From positions 1 through 64,000 of the forward strand of contig NZ_BONW01000034.1 of assembly GCF_016862915.1 (NCBI RefSeq): DNA of 64,000 bases, in the 5' to 3' direction. The notes beneath the pieces were generated by a model. The model saw only the letters and a list, made by a program, of their open reading frames with translations, searched no databases and was not told the origin of the DNA. The position numbers were made by a program, and so were the translations under genes. The DNA comes from Plantactinospora endophytica. GTDB lineage: Bacteria; Actinomycetota; Actinomycetes; Mycobacteriales; Micromonosporaceae. Of this stretch, positions 32,544-44,051 are shown in pieces; the stretch's first letter is position 1; each line of letters opens with the position of its first letter.

Positions 32544-33622
32544 CAGCTCAGATTACGCACCGCCGCATAGAGATTCGACACTCCGTCACCGAAGTACGGC
32601 CCGTAGATCTGCGTCAGGTCGTTGCCGACGTGGTAGCTGTTGACGCTGATCGTGTAGCCCGAGTTGCCGTTGAAGTCGGCCAACCAGGCGCCGCCGCTGC
32701 CGCCGCCCTGGATGGTGCAGGCCAACTTCAGGTCGCCCCAGAGGACGTACCGCCGGGACGTCGCACCGTCACAGGTGATCAGGTCCTCGCCGTCGAACGG
32801 GGAGTTCAGCGGGAACCCGAAGTGCCACACCGACGGGGTCGCCGGCCCGTTGATCCGGATACCCTGGCTGCCCGTGACGTCGGCGAGCCGCCGCCCGGCG
32901 TTCAGGTGCATCACCGCGACACCGACGTCGTACGCCCGGTCGCCGTTGTTCATCCAGCCGTTCAGCGACCACAACTGCCGCGCGCTCCAGGTGCCGAGCG
33001 GCCGGTCGCCGTAGTAGTAGTCCGGGATGAAGGTCCAGTTGGTGTTCTGCCAGCCGCCACCCGGGCCGCCGTGCACACAGTGTCCGGCGGTGAAGACCGT
33101 GTTGCGGGCCTCGCTGCTGACCACCACGCCCGAGCAGTGCCAGAGCCCGCCGTTGTGCTGGTACAGCACCTTGCCGTTGGTCAGCGACACCCAGTCGTGC
33201 CGCCACGGCCAGGAGGTGCCGACCGCGCCGGCCATCACCGAGGCGTCGCCGCGCCCGGCCTTCGCCGCGCCGGACCGGCCGTCGAGGTTGGCCGCCGAGG
33301 CGCGCGGCGCCAGACCGGCCACGACGGTCTCCCCGAGTACGGAGGACTGCGCGGTCTTGCGGAGTTCGGCGAGCGAGACACCGTTGTCGGCCGGCCGGGC
33401 CGCGGCGATCCGCTCCTTGGTCCAGAACCTGGCGAGGGCGATCTCCGGAGTGCTGCCCAGCGCGGCGGCCTCGGGGCTGAGCTTGACCGACGTCGAGCGG
33501 ACGCCGGCCGGGTCCGCCGACGCGGCGGCGGCACCGGTGGCCGCCATGGTCGACGGCAGAACCGTGACGGCCAGGGTGACGATCGTCAGAGTGGTGGTCC
33601 GAAGAGATGGTCGTAGTCGCAT
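32543..33622 (-). CDS. Secreted trypsin-like serine protease (V8/glutamyl endopeptidase-like)
   Basis: 359 residues: a signal peptide (1-35, cleavage near ASA), a propeptide (about 36-130) and a mature protease domain (about 131-359). The catalytic triad is visible: H181 in FTAGHC, D232 in AYDVGVAV and S309 in GGGSGGAW. Cysteines C163/C182 and C284/C302 could form disulfides. The layout matches secreted chymotrypsin-fold proteases of the V8-like group, here processed from a proenzyme. Divergent from an M28 aminopeptidase across a 441-bp region with a long inverted repeat, suggesting joint control of extracellular protein breakdown. Confidence 0.9.
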   Translation of the reverse strand: MRLRPSLRTTTLTIVTLAVTVLPSTMAATGAAAASADPAGVRSTSVKLSPEAAALGSTPEIALARFWTKERIAAARPADNGVSLAELRKTAQSSVLGETVVAGLAPRASAANLDGRSGAAKAGRGDASVMAGAVGTSWPWRHDWVSLTNGKVLYQHNGGLWHCSGVVVSSEARNTVFTAGHCVHGGPGGGWQNTNWTFIPDYYYGDRPLGTWSARQLWSLNGWMNNGDRAYDVGVAVMHLNAGRRLADVTGSQGIRINGPATPSVWHFGFPLNSPFDGEDLITCDGATSRRYVLWGDLKLACTIQGGGSGGAWLADFNGNSGYTISVNSYHVGNDLTQIYGPYFGDGVSNLYAAVRNLS

Positions 33623-33751
33623 GGATGTCCCATCTGATGCGAAGCCAATCAGGACCGGCTCTCGAGTGCCGCACCGAAGCTATCGAGGAACATTCATATC
33701 GCTCTGTCGCCTGGACGCCACTGTCGGAAAGCGACACCGCGCCGTGACCAC

Positions 33752-35623
<1,872 letters not shown>

Positions 35624-35628
35624 CCGGG

Positions 35629-35675
35629 CGGCCCGCCGGGCGGGGGTGGCACGTCACCCGCTGCCCGGCGGGCCG
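35629..35675 (+). terminator. Rho-independent-like terminator after M28 gene
   Basis: A perfect 13-bp stem, CGGCCCGCCGGGC paired with GCCCGGCGGGCCG (35629-35641 and 35663-35675), encloses a smaller GGGTG/CACCC stem. It begins 5 bp after the aminopeptidase stop. No T-tract, typical for actinomycete terminators. Confidence 0.75.
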
Positions 35676-35882
35676 ACGCGTCGACGGGACGACCCGTGGT
35701 GGACGCCGGCCGGGTCAGGGGCTGCGGGCGGCGGCGTGCCGGCGTCAGGGCCGGCCAGGGTTACCCCGGGTGCGGCAATCCGGGCTCGGTCGGCTCCGCC
35801 GGGCCGCAGTCTCGATACCTGACGGCGCGTCCCCTCGTACGACGCGCGTCGCACCGGCCACCGCGTCCGACGGGAGTCCACC

Positions 35883-37097
35883 ATGTCCACCGGATCCGAC
35901 ACGTCCACCCCGACGCCACCCATGGCGGTCCTCGCCACCGAAGTCGCCGCACTGCGGCCCCGGATGGAGGCGGTGAGCCTGGCCATCCACGGCCGGCCGG
36001 AGCTGAAGTTCGCCGAGTTCCACGCCCAGGAGCTGCTCACCGACTGGCTGGCCGAGGCCGGGTTCACCGTGCAGGCCCCGGTGGGCGGGGTGGCGACCGC
36101 CTTCGCGGCCGTACACCAGGGAAGCCGACCGGGGCCGTACGTCGCCGTGCTCGCCGAGTACGACGCGCTGCCCGGCGTCGGGCACGGCTGCGGCCACAAC
36201 CTGATCGCGGCCGGCGCGGCGGCGGCGGCGATCGCGGCCGTCCGGGCGCTGCCGGACCATCCCGGTACGGTCGCCGTGCTCGGCACCCCCGGTGAGGAGA
36301 TGGGTGGCGCCGGCAAGGTGCTGCTGGCCGAGGCCGGCGTCTTCGACGACGTCGACGCGGCGATGATGTTCCATCCGGGCGACCGCTCGCTGACCACCCG
36401 GACCGGGCTGGCGGCGGCACACCTGCGGATCGGCTTCACCGGGGTCAGCGCACACGCCTCGATCTCACCGTGGCTGGGCCGCAGCGCGCTGGCCGGAGCG
36501 CAACTGTTCCTCCAGGCGATCGACGCGATGCGACAGTTCGTGCCGCCCACGGTCCGATTGCACGGCATCGTCTCCGACGGCGGACAGGCCCCGAACGTCG
36601 TACCCGCGTACGCGGCGGTGGACCTCTACGTCCGGGACCGGACGGCCACGTCGGTCGAGGCGCTGCTGGGTCGGGTACGCGACGCGGCCGAGGGCGCCGC
36701 GCTGGCCACCGGTACCGAGGCGATGGTCCGGGAGACCGGCCCGTTGTACGCGGAACGCCGCGACAACCTGGTGCTGGCCGAACGGTTCGGTGCGGCGGTA
36801 CGCGCCCTCGGGGTGGAGATCCGGCCCGGTGACCCGGACAGCCCGGCCGGGTCCTCGGACATCGGCAACCTGTCGCGGCTGCTGCCGGTCATCCACCCGT
36901 ACATCCAGATCGCCGACACGGGCACGCCGAGCCACTCGGGTGCGATGCGGGAGGCGGCGGCGACACCGCTGGCGCACGACCGCACCCAGGTGGCGGCGAC
37001 CGGGCTCGCCCGGGTGGTCACCGAGCTGCTCACCCGGCCGGACCTGCTGGCGGCGGCGCGGGCGGAGTTCGCGGCGCGGGCCGAGGCGGTGGGATGA
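35883..37097 (+). CDS. M20 family amidohydrolase/peptidase
   Basis: 404-residue cytosolic metallo-amidohydrolase of the M20D type (aminobenzoyl-glutamate/N-acyl amino acid hydrolase-like). Metal motifs are GHGCGHN (about 101-107, with Cys and two His), GTPGEEMGG (about 137-145, catalytic and metal Glu) and a late H in DTGTPSHSGAM. The lid domain starts at GFTGVSAHAS. It would cleave an N-acyl or aryl amide from an amino acid. It is followed after 27 bp by an ArsR-type regulator gene, its likely operon partner. Confidence 0.9.
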   Translation: MSTGSDTSTPTPPMAVLATEVAALRPRMEAVSLAIHGRPELKFAEFHAQELLTDWLAEAGFTVQAPVGGVATAFAAVHQGSRPGPYVAVLAEYDALPGVGHGCGHNLIAAGAAAAAIAAVRALPDHPGTVAVLGTPGEEMGGAGKVLLAEAGVFDDVDAAMMFHPGDRSLTTRTGLAAAHLRIGFTGVSAHASISPWLGRSALAGAQLFLQAIDAMRQFVPPTVRLHGIVSDGGQAPNVVPAYAAVDLYVRDRTATSVEALLGRVRDAAEGAALATGTEAMVRETGPLYAERRDNLVLAERFGAAVRALGVEIRPGDPDSPAGSSDIGNLSRLLPVIHPYIQIADTGTPSHSGAMREAAATPLAHDRTQVAATGLARVVTELLTRPDLLAAARAEFAARAEAVG

Positions 37098-37124
37098 CGA
37101 GTCGTCGACCATACACTCTGCGTC

Positions 37125-38198
37125 ATGTCGGTGGTGATCCTCCTCCAGGGGGTGGACCCGGACCGCTTCAGCGTCACCGTCTCACCCCTCGCGGAGCTGG
37201 CGGCGAGCCTGCACGTGCTGACCGGCCACGTCCACCATCCCGAGCACGCGTCCTGGGCGGCCGAGGTCGCCCGGACCGCGCCGCCCGCCTTCCGGGCCGG
37301 GCTGCGCCGATTCGCACCACTGTGGACGGCGCTGCGCTGGCGGGCCTTCTACCCGGGGACCGACCCGACCGTCCCGGCTGCCACCCTGACCCGGCTCTCG
37401 CTGCACCGGTTCGCCGAACTGACCGCGTTCACCTGTGCCAGCGGCTACCACGGCTTCGACTTCGGCCAGGTCCTGCACGACCCGGCGCAGGCCGCCGCGC
37501 TGCGCCAGGCCGCCTCCCGGCTGCCGGAGCCGCACCTGGCCCTCGCCGAGGACCTGCTGCGGGACCCCGAGGCACTCCGCGCGGACCTGCTCGGCTTCCT
37601 CGACCTGTGTCGCCAGGTCTTCTTCGCCGACCTCTGGGCCGCGACCGAGCCGTTGCTCACCCGCGCCGCGCACCGGGTACGGCAACGGTTGGCCGACGAG
37701 GGCCCGGCCGCCGCCCTGGTCGCGCTCAGCCCGTCCAGCGCCCGGCTGGCCGCCCCGTCGACCGGGCCGGCCCGGGTCGTCTTCGACAAGGTGCACCACG
37801 CGGTGATCAGCCCGTCGCGTACGCCGGTCCTGCTGATCCCGACCCGGTACGGCGCCCCGCACCTGCTGGTGAAGAACGAGCCGGGGCTGCCGCCGGTGGT
37901 GCACTTCCCGGTCGAGGCGCCGGACGTCGGCGTCACGCTGGCCCGCAGCCGCCTGCTGGCCCTCACCGACGCACGCCGGGTACGGCTGTGCCGGCTGATC
38001 GCCCGGCAGGCGATGACCACCGCCGATCTGGCCGACCGGCTGGCGATGACCCGTCCACAGGTCTCCCGGCATCTGCGGGTGCTGCGCGACCTGGGCCTGG
38101 TCCGGGTGGAGCGGCACGGCCGCTACGTGCACTACGGGCTCGACCTGCCGGCCGTCGAACGCATCGGGCGGGACGTGGCGACCGCGTTGCAGTACTGA
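37125..38198 (+). CDS. ArsR-type regulator with DUF5937 domain
   Basis: 357 residues. The large N-terminal DUF5937 domain (about 10-270) opens with the characteristic SPLAELAASLHVL. The C-terminal ArsR winged helix (about 280-350) has RLCRLIARQAMTTADLADRLAMTRPQVSRHLRVLRDLGLV. The metal-binding cysteines of classical ArsR are absent, so the DUF5937 part probably senses something else. Likely co-transcribed with the M20 gene. Confidence 0.85.
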   Translation: MSVVILLQGVDPDRFSVTVSPLAELAASLHVLTGHVHHPEHASWAAEVARTAPPAFRAGLRRFAPLWTALRWRAFYPGTDPTVPAATLTRLSLHRFAELTAFTCASGYHGFDFGQVLHDPAQAAALRQAASRLPEPHLALAEDLLRDPEALRADLLGFLDLCRQVFFADLWAATEPLLTRAAHRVRQRLADEGPAAALVALSPSSARLAAPSTGPARVVFDKVHHAVISPSRTPVLLIPTRYGAPHLLVKNEPGLPPVVHFPVEAPDVGVTLARSRLLALTDARRVRLCRLIARQAMTTADLADRLAMTRPQVSRHLRVLRDLGLVRVERHGRYVHYGLDLPAVERIGRDVATALQY

Positions 38199-38368
38199 AC
38201 CGGAAAGGAGAGTCCCGCCGGGAGGCGGTGCGGTGCGGTGCCGAGCCCGGGAACAGAGGTTTCGGCCGGGGACGTGACGGGTCACGGCGCGGAGCCCGGG
38301 AACGGAAGTTGCCGTACCGGGCAGCGCCACGCGTCGAGTCCGCTGGCCGGTGTTCCGGCTGGGCGGGA

Positions 38369-38971
38369 TCAGCCGGCGAGGTGGACCTTGGCGTCGTCGT
38401 AACCCGCGTCACCGGGTGCCGCCGCCGGCCCGTAGACCAGGTTGAGTACCCCGGTCGTGAAGGTCTCGGACGCGATCAGCCGCAGCGGGATCGGGGCGCC
38501 CTCGTCGAACAACCGCATCCCGCTGCGGACCGCGATGGGGTGCACCAGCAGGTGCAGTTCGTCGAGCAGGCCGGCGGCCAGCAGCGCCCGGACGACCGAG
38601 ACCGAACCGGCCAGACCGATGGTGCCGCCCGGCTCGGCCTTGAGGGCGGTGACCGCCTCTACGAGGTCCCCGGCGAGCTGCTCCGAGTTCCGCCAGGTGA
38701 ACTCCAGCTTGCGCGTCGACACGACGATCTTGCGGGCGTCACCGAGCCGCTTGGCGAAGTGGGCGTCCTCGCCGCCGGCCGCCTCCCGGTCGGGCCACGC
38801 GCCCGCGAAACTGTCGTAGGTGCGGCGGCCCAGCAGCAGGGTGTCGGCCGCACCGACGACCGCGTCCACGGCCGCGCCCATCTCGTCGTTGAAGTACGGG
38901 AAGTGCCACTGGTCCGGCGCTTCCACCACACCGTCGAGCGAGATGAAGAGGCTCGCGATGATCTTCCGCAT
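38369..38971 (-). CDS. Dihydrofolate reductase family protein (RibD C-terminal-like)
   Basis: 200 residues. It begins MRKIIASLFISLDGVVEAP, the standard opening of actinobacterial DHFR/RibD-C-like proteins. LLGRRTYDSFAGAWPD, VVSTRKLEFTWRNSEQL and the NADPH-site GTIGLAGSVSVVRALLAAGLLDELHLLVHPI follow. These are NADPH-dependent reductases of mostly unknown substrate and do not replace FolA. ATG 38971 has GGAGCATC upstream. Solitary gene. Confidence 0.85.
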   Translation of the reverse strand: MRKIIASLFISLDGVVEAPDQWHFPYFNDEMGAAVDAVVGAADTLLLGRRTYDSFAGAWPDREAAGGEDAHFAKRLGDARKIVVSTRKLEFTWRNSEQLAGDLVEAVTALKAEPGGTIGLAGSVSVVRALLAAGLLDELHLLVHPIAVRSGMRLFDEGAPIPLRLIASETFTTGVLNLVYGPAAAPGDAGYDDAKVHLAG

Positions 38972-39157
38972 GATGCTCCTCCGTCGTTCCGGTCCGTCGC
39001 CGAGCCGGCGCGACGGCACGACGGCACGACGCGGGAGGCAACTCGGCACAGCCGCCCTGGACAGGCGCGCGCCAGCCTAACGGGGTGGTCCGACATCGAG
39101 GAGTTCGACGGTGCGTACCGGGCCGGCGGGGCGGCGGGAGCCTGCGAGGATGGGCCG

Positions 39158-40597
39158 GTGGATCTGGACTCGGGTGCCGGCCTGCTGCACCGGCTGACGT
39201 CGTACCGGCTGGGTCGGGCGTGGGACGTGCCGGGTCGACGATCCACGGGTGCGGCACGACCTCGTGCCGAACGACCCGGGCACCCGGCCGGCACCGACGA
39301 AGACGTACGCCGGACTGCCCGTCGTGCCGTTGCCGCGCCGGCTGCCGGAGCCGGACGTCTCCGCCACCGAGGCGCTGGCCGGGCACCGGGCCGAGGTTCG
39401 GCCGCTGGACGCCGCGCAGCTCGGGCGGTGCTCTTCCTCGGCGCCGGAGTCGTCCGGGTCGCCGAACGCGACGGGATCGAGACGCCGTTCCGGGCGTCCG
39501 GCTCGGCCGGTGCACGCTTCCCGCTCGAGGTCTACGCCAGTACCCGGGGCGTGGCCGGGGTTCCCGACGGGGTGCACTGGTACGACGCGCGGGAGCACGC
39601 GCTGGTGCGGATCGGGCCGGCCGCCGTGGGTGACACGACGACGCTGGTGGTGACGGGTGTGCCGTGGCGGACCGGCTGGCGCTACGCCGAGCGGGGCTGG
39701 CGGCACCTCTACTGGGACGCCGGCACGCTGCTGTCGCAGTTGGGCGCGGCGGCTTCGAGTGCGGGGCTGGGGCCGCAGCTTCGCAGCCGGTTCCCGGACG
39801 TGCGGCTGCGGCAGCTGGTCGGCGCCGACGGCGTACACGAATATCCGCTGGCTCTGCTCTCCCTCGGCGGCGGCGTGCCGACGGTGACCCCCGGCGGGCC
39901 GGCCGCCACCGGGGCACTGCCGCCGGTCGAGTTTCCGCTCTGCACCGCCGCGCAGCGGGCGGGCGAGCGCGACGACCTCGGCCCGGCCTGGCCGCCGGGA
40001 TCCGAGCTGCCGGACGTGCCGGGGTCGGAGTCGGTGGACGAGGTGGTCCGGCGGCGCGGCTCGCAGCGCCGGATGGACCGCCGGGGATCGCTGCCCCGCG
40101 CACTGCTGGACTGGCCGCTGCGGGCGGCGCTGCGCGGTGTCGACGTGCCGCACTGGGTGGCCGTGCACGCCGTCGACGGGCTGGCGCCGGGCATCTACCG
40201 CTGGCCCGACCTGGACCGTCCGGTACGCGCCGGGGACCACCGGGCCGAACTGTTGCGCGTCTGCCTCGACCAGAGCCTGGCCGGCGACGCGGCGTACGTC
40301 GTGATCGCGGCGACGCCGCCGGCCGGGCTGGACGACCGCGGCTACCGTGACGCGCAGTTGGCGGCCGGCCTGGTGGAGGGGCGGCTGCACCTCGCCGCGT
40401 ACGCGCTCGGCGCGAGCGCCAGCGGCATGACCTTCGTCGACGCGGAGGTGCCGGCGCTGCTCGACGAGCCGGACGACCTCGTGACGCTGCTGTTCACCTG
40501 TGTCGGGGTGCCCGCCTACCGGTCGCGGCGCGGCGGCACCCCCGGCGCACCGGCCGCGTTCCGGCCGGTCACGCCCCGGCTCCGGCCGAGAGGCTGA
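39158..40597 (+). pseudogene. SagB-like nitroreductase-family dehydrogenase with two compensating frameshifts
   Basis: An open frame of 479 codons runs from GTG 39158 (GAGGA upstream) to 40597. It begins like SagB-type dehydrogenases (LLHRLTSYRLGRAWDVP) and is again family-like from VLFLGAGVVRVAERDG on, with the FMN nitroreductase domains after it (HWYDAREHALVRIGP, RHLYWDAGTLLSQL). Between about 39233 and 39428 the conserved sequence, VDDPRVRHDLVPNDP through PLDAAQLGR, continues in a different frame. One extra G near 39232-39234 and one missing G near 39427-39429 explain this. High GC leaves no stop, so a full-length protein with about 65 scrambled residues could be made. SagB enzymes oxidise azolines in peptide natural products; no YcaO or precursor gene is nearby. 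Confidence 0.7.
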
Positions 40598-40672
40598 CCG
40601 GCACCTCACACCGAATTCGGTAGGCCCGCGACGGACGGATCCGCCACGGGCCCGTACCGGACGGCGCTGCCG

Positions 40673-42421
40673 TCAGTTCGGGGCGTGCACCCCGTTGGCG
40701 GCGTAGTCCCTGGTGGCGCCCCGGACGTACATGGTCGACGACTGGTTTCCGGAGAAGTACTGCCGGATCGAGCCGGTGAACGGCGTACTGGAGGCGTTGC
40801 GGCCGTACACGTCGGTGTAGACCGTGGTCGAGCCGCTGTTCTGCACCGAGAAGGTGCCCGGTCGGAACTCCCGCAGGGTGCCCTTGAACGGCGAGCGCGG
40901 ATCGTCCCAGGCGAGGTTCTGCCCGGCCTGCCGGGCCTGGTTGCAGTAGTCGCCACCGGCCAGGTTCGTGTAGCACAGCTCCACGATCCGGCCCAGGTTG
41001 TTCGGCTTGGCCGGGTCGTAGTAACGCGACGGGTTGACCACGTAGAACAGCGGCGCGACCCGGACGTTCAGCCCGGAACCGGTGATCTGGAAGTCGGAGA
41101 ACCAGAAGTCGTCCATGTCGGAGACGGTGAACGGCACCGGGTTGGGGTAGAGCGGGTCGTAGTGGGTACGGCCCTCCCGGATCGCCTGCACGCAGCCCGG
41201 CTCGGTGATCAGTCGACCCAGCGAGCGGGTCTCCGACGGCGAGTCCGCCGGCACCGCCGGACCGACGTTGATGAACGCACCGCCGAACCCCGGACACTCG
41301 CTGGGGCTGAATCCTCCGGCCCGCCCGAGTGGGATCAGCGCGCTGAACCGGGCCTCGCTGACCTGGCCGCCGTTGCTCGCGGCGCAGCGCTGGTTGAGGA
41401 GCAGTTCGTGGATGTTGTTGGTGAACGCGTCCGGCGAGTGGGTGCCCTGGTGGAACTTGAGCAGTACGTCGCAGGTCGCGATCGTGGTGCCCTGCGGCGG
41501 GAAGAAGCTGGTGCCGTTGTCGCCCTGGATCACGTTGACGTTGTTCACCGTCAGTACCTTGTGCCCGACGTGGTCCTCGTGCCGGTGGCTGTGCTCGGGC
41601 ATGTTGCTCATCATCACTTCGCTGGTGTAGCCGAAGGCGGGCCAGCCGGCGGTGGCGTACAGGTCCGAGGGTCGGGGGTCGTCACCGTGCTCGTGGCCGA
41701 AGTTGCAGCCGCTGGGGTCGCGGTTCGGGTGCCAGGTCGGATAGACCTTGCCGTCGGGGCCGTACGTCCAGTAGCGGGAGTGGATCTCGACCGAGCACTC
41801 GCCGGACCTCGGCAGGTACCCCTTCTCGTTGGCGGTGGCGATCAGCTCGTAGGCCCGGCTCCTGACCGCGCTGGCCGGCGGCGGCGCCGTACCCCAGGTG
41901 GGGTTGCCCGGCGGCGCGGAGGTCGGCGGCGGAGTCGGCGGCGAGGTGGGTTGGGTCGTCGGTCCGGTGGTCGGTCCGGTGGTGGGGTTGGGGCCGGGTT
42001 GGCCGGTGCAGGTCGTGCCGTTCACGGCGAAGCTGGACGGTGCGGGGTTGCTGCCGGTCCAGGACCCGTTGAAGCCGAACGAGGTGCTGGCCCCGGTGGC
42101 AATGCTGCCGTTGTAGCTGGCGTTGCGGGCGGTCACCTGGCTGCCGCTCTGCGACACGGTGGAGTTCCATGCCTGGGTGACCCGCTGGCCGGCGTCGTAG
42201 CTCCAGGTGAGCGTCCAGGAGCTGATCGGGTCGCCGACGTTGGTGACGGTGACCGTCGCGGTGAAGCCGCCCTGCCACTGCGAACCGACGGTGTACGTGA
42301 CGCCGCACCCGGGGGCGGCGACTGCCGGCCCGGCGAGCATGACGGCCGTTCCGCTGGCGGCGATCACGGCTGCCACGGTCACGGCCGACCACAGCCGGGA
42401 TCGGGGACGATGTAGGCGCAT
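40673..42421 (-). CDS. Secreted CBM2 protein with His-rich C-terminal domain of unknown function
   Basis: 582 residues: a signal peptide (1-36, AVA-AP cut), a carbohydrate-binding module of family 2 (about 38-138, with C39 and C138 as the likely disulfide and [28 protein letters not shown]), a Pro/Thr linker (141-175) and a C-terminal domain (about 180-582) I do not recognise. That domain has possible metal sites: H231, H243/H245 (FGHEHGDDP) and [11 protein letters not shown] (277-287). It would bind cellulose or chitin outside the cell; whether the second domain is catalytic is open. ATG 42421 has GGAGGG upstream. Confidence 0.8.
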   Translation of the reverse strand: MRLHRPRSRLWSAVTVAAVIAASGTAVMLAGPAVAAPGCGVTYTVGSQWQGGFTATVTVTNVGDPISSWTLTWSYDAGQRVTQAWNSTVSQSGSQVTARNASYNGSIATGASTSFGFNGSWTGSNPAPSSFAVNGTTCTGQPGPNPTTGPTTGPTTQPTSPPTPPPTSAPPGNPTWGTAPPPASAVRSRAYELIATANEKGYLPRSGECSVEIHSRYWTYGPDGKVYPTWHPNRDPSGCNFGHEHGDDPRPSDLYATAGWPAFGYTSEVMMSNMPEHSHRHEDHVGHKVLTVNNVNVIQGDNGTSFFPPQGTTIATCDVLLKFHQGTHSPDAFTNNIHELLLNQRCAASNGGQVSEARFSALIPLGRAGGFSPSECPGFGGAFINVGPAVPADSPSETRSLGRLITEPGCVQAIREGRTHYDPLYPNPVPFTVSDMDDFWFSDFQITGSGLNVRVAPLFYVVNPSRYYDPAKPNNLGRIVELCYTNLAGGDYCNQARQAGQNLAWDDPRSPFKGTLREFRPGTFSVQNSGSTTVYTDVYGRNASSTPFTGSIRQYFSGNQSSTMYVRGATRDYAANGVHAPN

Positions 42422-42883
42422 TGCTGGCCCTCCGAACGATGGTGGGTGAATCGACGGAAACACGCCTGGCGACAGGCGACCATGCCGGACGGCGGGACCG
42501 GGGCGTGTCTGCGTCGTGACGAGCGCGGGGCACACCGGCCACCGGAACGGCCGGGCGGACCCCCGGCGGGGTGGCGGTGAATCACCATCGATTGATTTCC
42601 ATCTATGTTACTGCCCGTGTCGGCCGTGTCAACGCGCGCCAGCCGACCGAACGTAACCACATTGAAATATGTGGATGCGAATCACGCCATCGGCCGGATG
42701 CCACGACACTCCACGGGCCGGGTTCTTACGCCGATCCGCGTCTCCGACACCGAGGTTTAGCTGCGCGATCGACGGGAACGGCCACGCCATGAGCATTACC
42801 GTGACCGTACGCGCGCCCTCGGACGACCGGACCGGACGGGCCGAGCGGGATCGTGCGGCCGAGCCGGACGGCGGGACCGAACG
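42422..42883. other. Divergent intergenic region with inverted repeat
   Basis: This region separates the CBM2 gene from the epimerase gene. It holds an AT-rich patch (about 42585-42615) likely carrying the CBM2 promoter, and the perfect inverted repeat CCACAT-6 nt-ATGTGG at 42657-42674, a candidate operator. A 32-codon frame from ATG 42789 ends in a GTGA overlap with the epimerase start but lacks a ribosome-binding site, so I do not call it. Confidence 0.45.
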
Positions 42884-43960
42884 GTGACCGTACGGGGCGG
42901 TACCGGTTCGGGGCTGCGGGTCGTGGTGGTCGGCGCGACCGGCAACGTCGGCACGAGCCTCGTCGAGACGCTGGGCCGGGAGCCGGCCGTCGGCAGCATC
43001 GTCGGGGTGGCCCGCCGACCGCCCCGCTGGCGGGCGCCGAAGACCGAGTGGGCCGAGGCGGACATCGTCGCCGCCGACCTCGTCGAGATCTTCGACGGCG
43101 CGGACGTGGTGGTGCACCTCGCCTGGCTCTTCCAGCCCACCCACCAGCCGCTCACCACCTGGCGGGTCAACGTGATCGGCGGGCGGCGGGTCTTCGACGC
43201 CGCGGCCCGGGCCTGCGTACCCGCGCTGGTGCACGCGTCGTCGGTCGGGGCGTACTCGCCGGGGCCGAAGGACCGGGCGGTCGACGAGAACTGGCCCACC
43301 GACGGCTGGCCGACCGCCGGTTACACGAGAGAGAAGGCATACCTGGAGCGCGCCCTCGACGCGTTCGAGCAGCGGCATCCGCGGATGCGGGTGGTGCGGC
43401 TGCGGCCCGGGTTCACCTTCAAACGGGAGGCGGCCAGCCAGCAGCGCCGACTCTTCACCGGCCCACTGCTGCCCGGTCGACTCGTCCGGCCGGGGCTGCT
43501 ACCGGTAATGCCCGACCTGCCAGGACTGCGGTTCCAGGCCCTGCACGCGGCGGACGTCGCCGAGGCGTACCGGCTGGCGGTGCTGGGCGACGTGCGCGGC
43601 GCGTTCAACGTCGCCGCCGAACCGGTGGTGGACGGGAAGCTGCTCGCCGATCTCCTGCGGGCCCGACCGGTACGCCTGCCGGCCGGGCCGGTACGCGCCG
43701 CGCTCGCCCTCGCCTGGCACCTGCACCTGGTACCCGCCGCACCGCACCTGCTCGACGCGGTGCTCCGCCTGCCGATCATGGACACCACCCGGGCCAGGAC
43801 CGAACTGGGCTGGTCGCCCCGGCACACTGCCCGGGAGGCGATCGAGGAGTTCCTGGACGGGCTGCGCGGCACCGGCGGAATGTCGACGGCGCCGCTGGCA
43901 CCCCGGCTGCGCGGCGGCCGGCTCGCCGAAGCGGGCACCGGCGTCGGCCAGCGCCCCTGA
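42884..43960 (+). CDS. NAD-dependent epimerase/dehydratase (extended SDR)
   Basis: 358 residues. The NAD(P)-binding motif is VVVVGATGNVGTSLVE (about 13-28). The SDR active-site region shows Ser (VHASSVGAYSPGP) and the YxxxK motif YTREK at about 147-151, with a C-terminal substrate-binding part. It could act on a nucleotide sugar or be an atypical reductase; the substrate cannot be deduced. The GTG start overlaps a short upstream frame by 4 bp. Terminated by a strong hairpin at 44019. Confidence 0.8.
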   Translation: MTVRGGTGSGLRVVVVGATGNVGTSLVETLGREPAVGSIVGVARRPPRWRAPKTEWAEADIVAADLVEIFDGADVVVHLAWLFQPTHQPLTTWRVNVIGGRRVFDAAARACVPALVHASSVGAYSPGPKDRAVDENWPTDGWPTAGYTREKAYLERALDAFEQRHPRMRVVRLRPGFTFKREAASQQRRLFTGPLLPGRLVRPGLLPVMPDLPGLRFQALHAADVAEAYRLAVLGDVRGAFNVAAEPVVDGKLLADLLRARPVRLPAGPVRAALALAWHLHLVPAAPHLLDAVLRLPIMDTTRARTELGWSPRHTAREAIEEFLDGLRGTGGMSTAPLAPRLRGGRLAEAGTGVGQRP

Positions 43961-44018
43961 CGCTCGCGCGACGGCCGACACGGCAGTCGGCGTGGGGGCG
44001 GCGGTGTCCGTCGGCGTG

Positions 44019-44044
44019 GGGGGCGACGGTGTCCCGTCGCCCCC
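44019..44044. terminator. Bidirectional terminator hairpin
   Basis: GGGGGCGACGG-TGTC-CCGTCGCCCCC: a perfect 11-bp stem with a 4-nt loop lies between the convergent epimerase and DUF1906 genes. It overlaps the second copy of a 24-bp tandem direct repeat (43986-44009 and 44010-44034). Confidence 0.75.
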
Positions 44045-44051
44045 GGCCGGT

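Noticed and set aside
37094-40597. One 1167-codon open frame across the ArsR, DHFR-like and SagB-like region
   Set aside because: It overlaps well-supported genes in other frames; only the part from 39158 resembles a protein family. The long openness is an effect of high GC.
42669-42887. A small gene coupled to the epimerase
   Set aside because: It ends in a GTGA overlap but has no ribosome-binding site and a non-coding-like composition, and it starts inside an inverted repeat.
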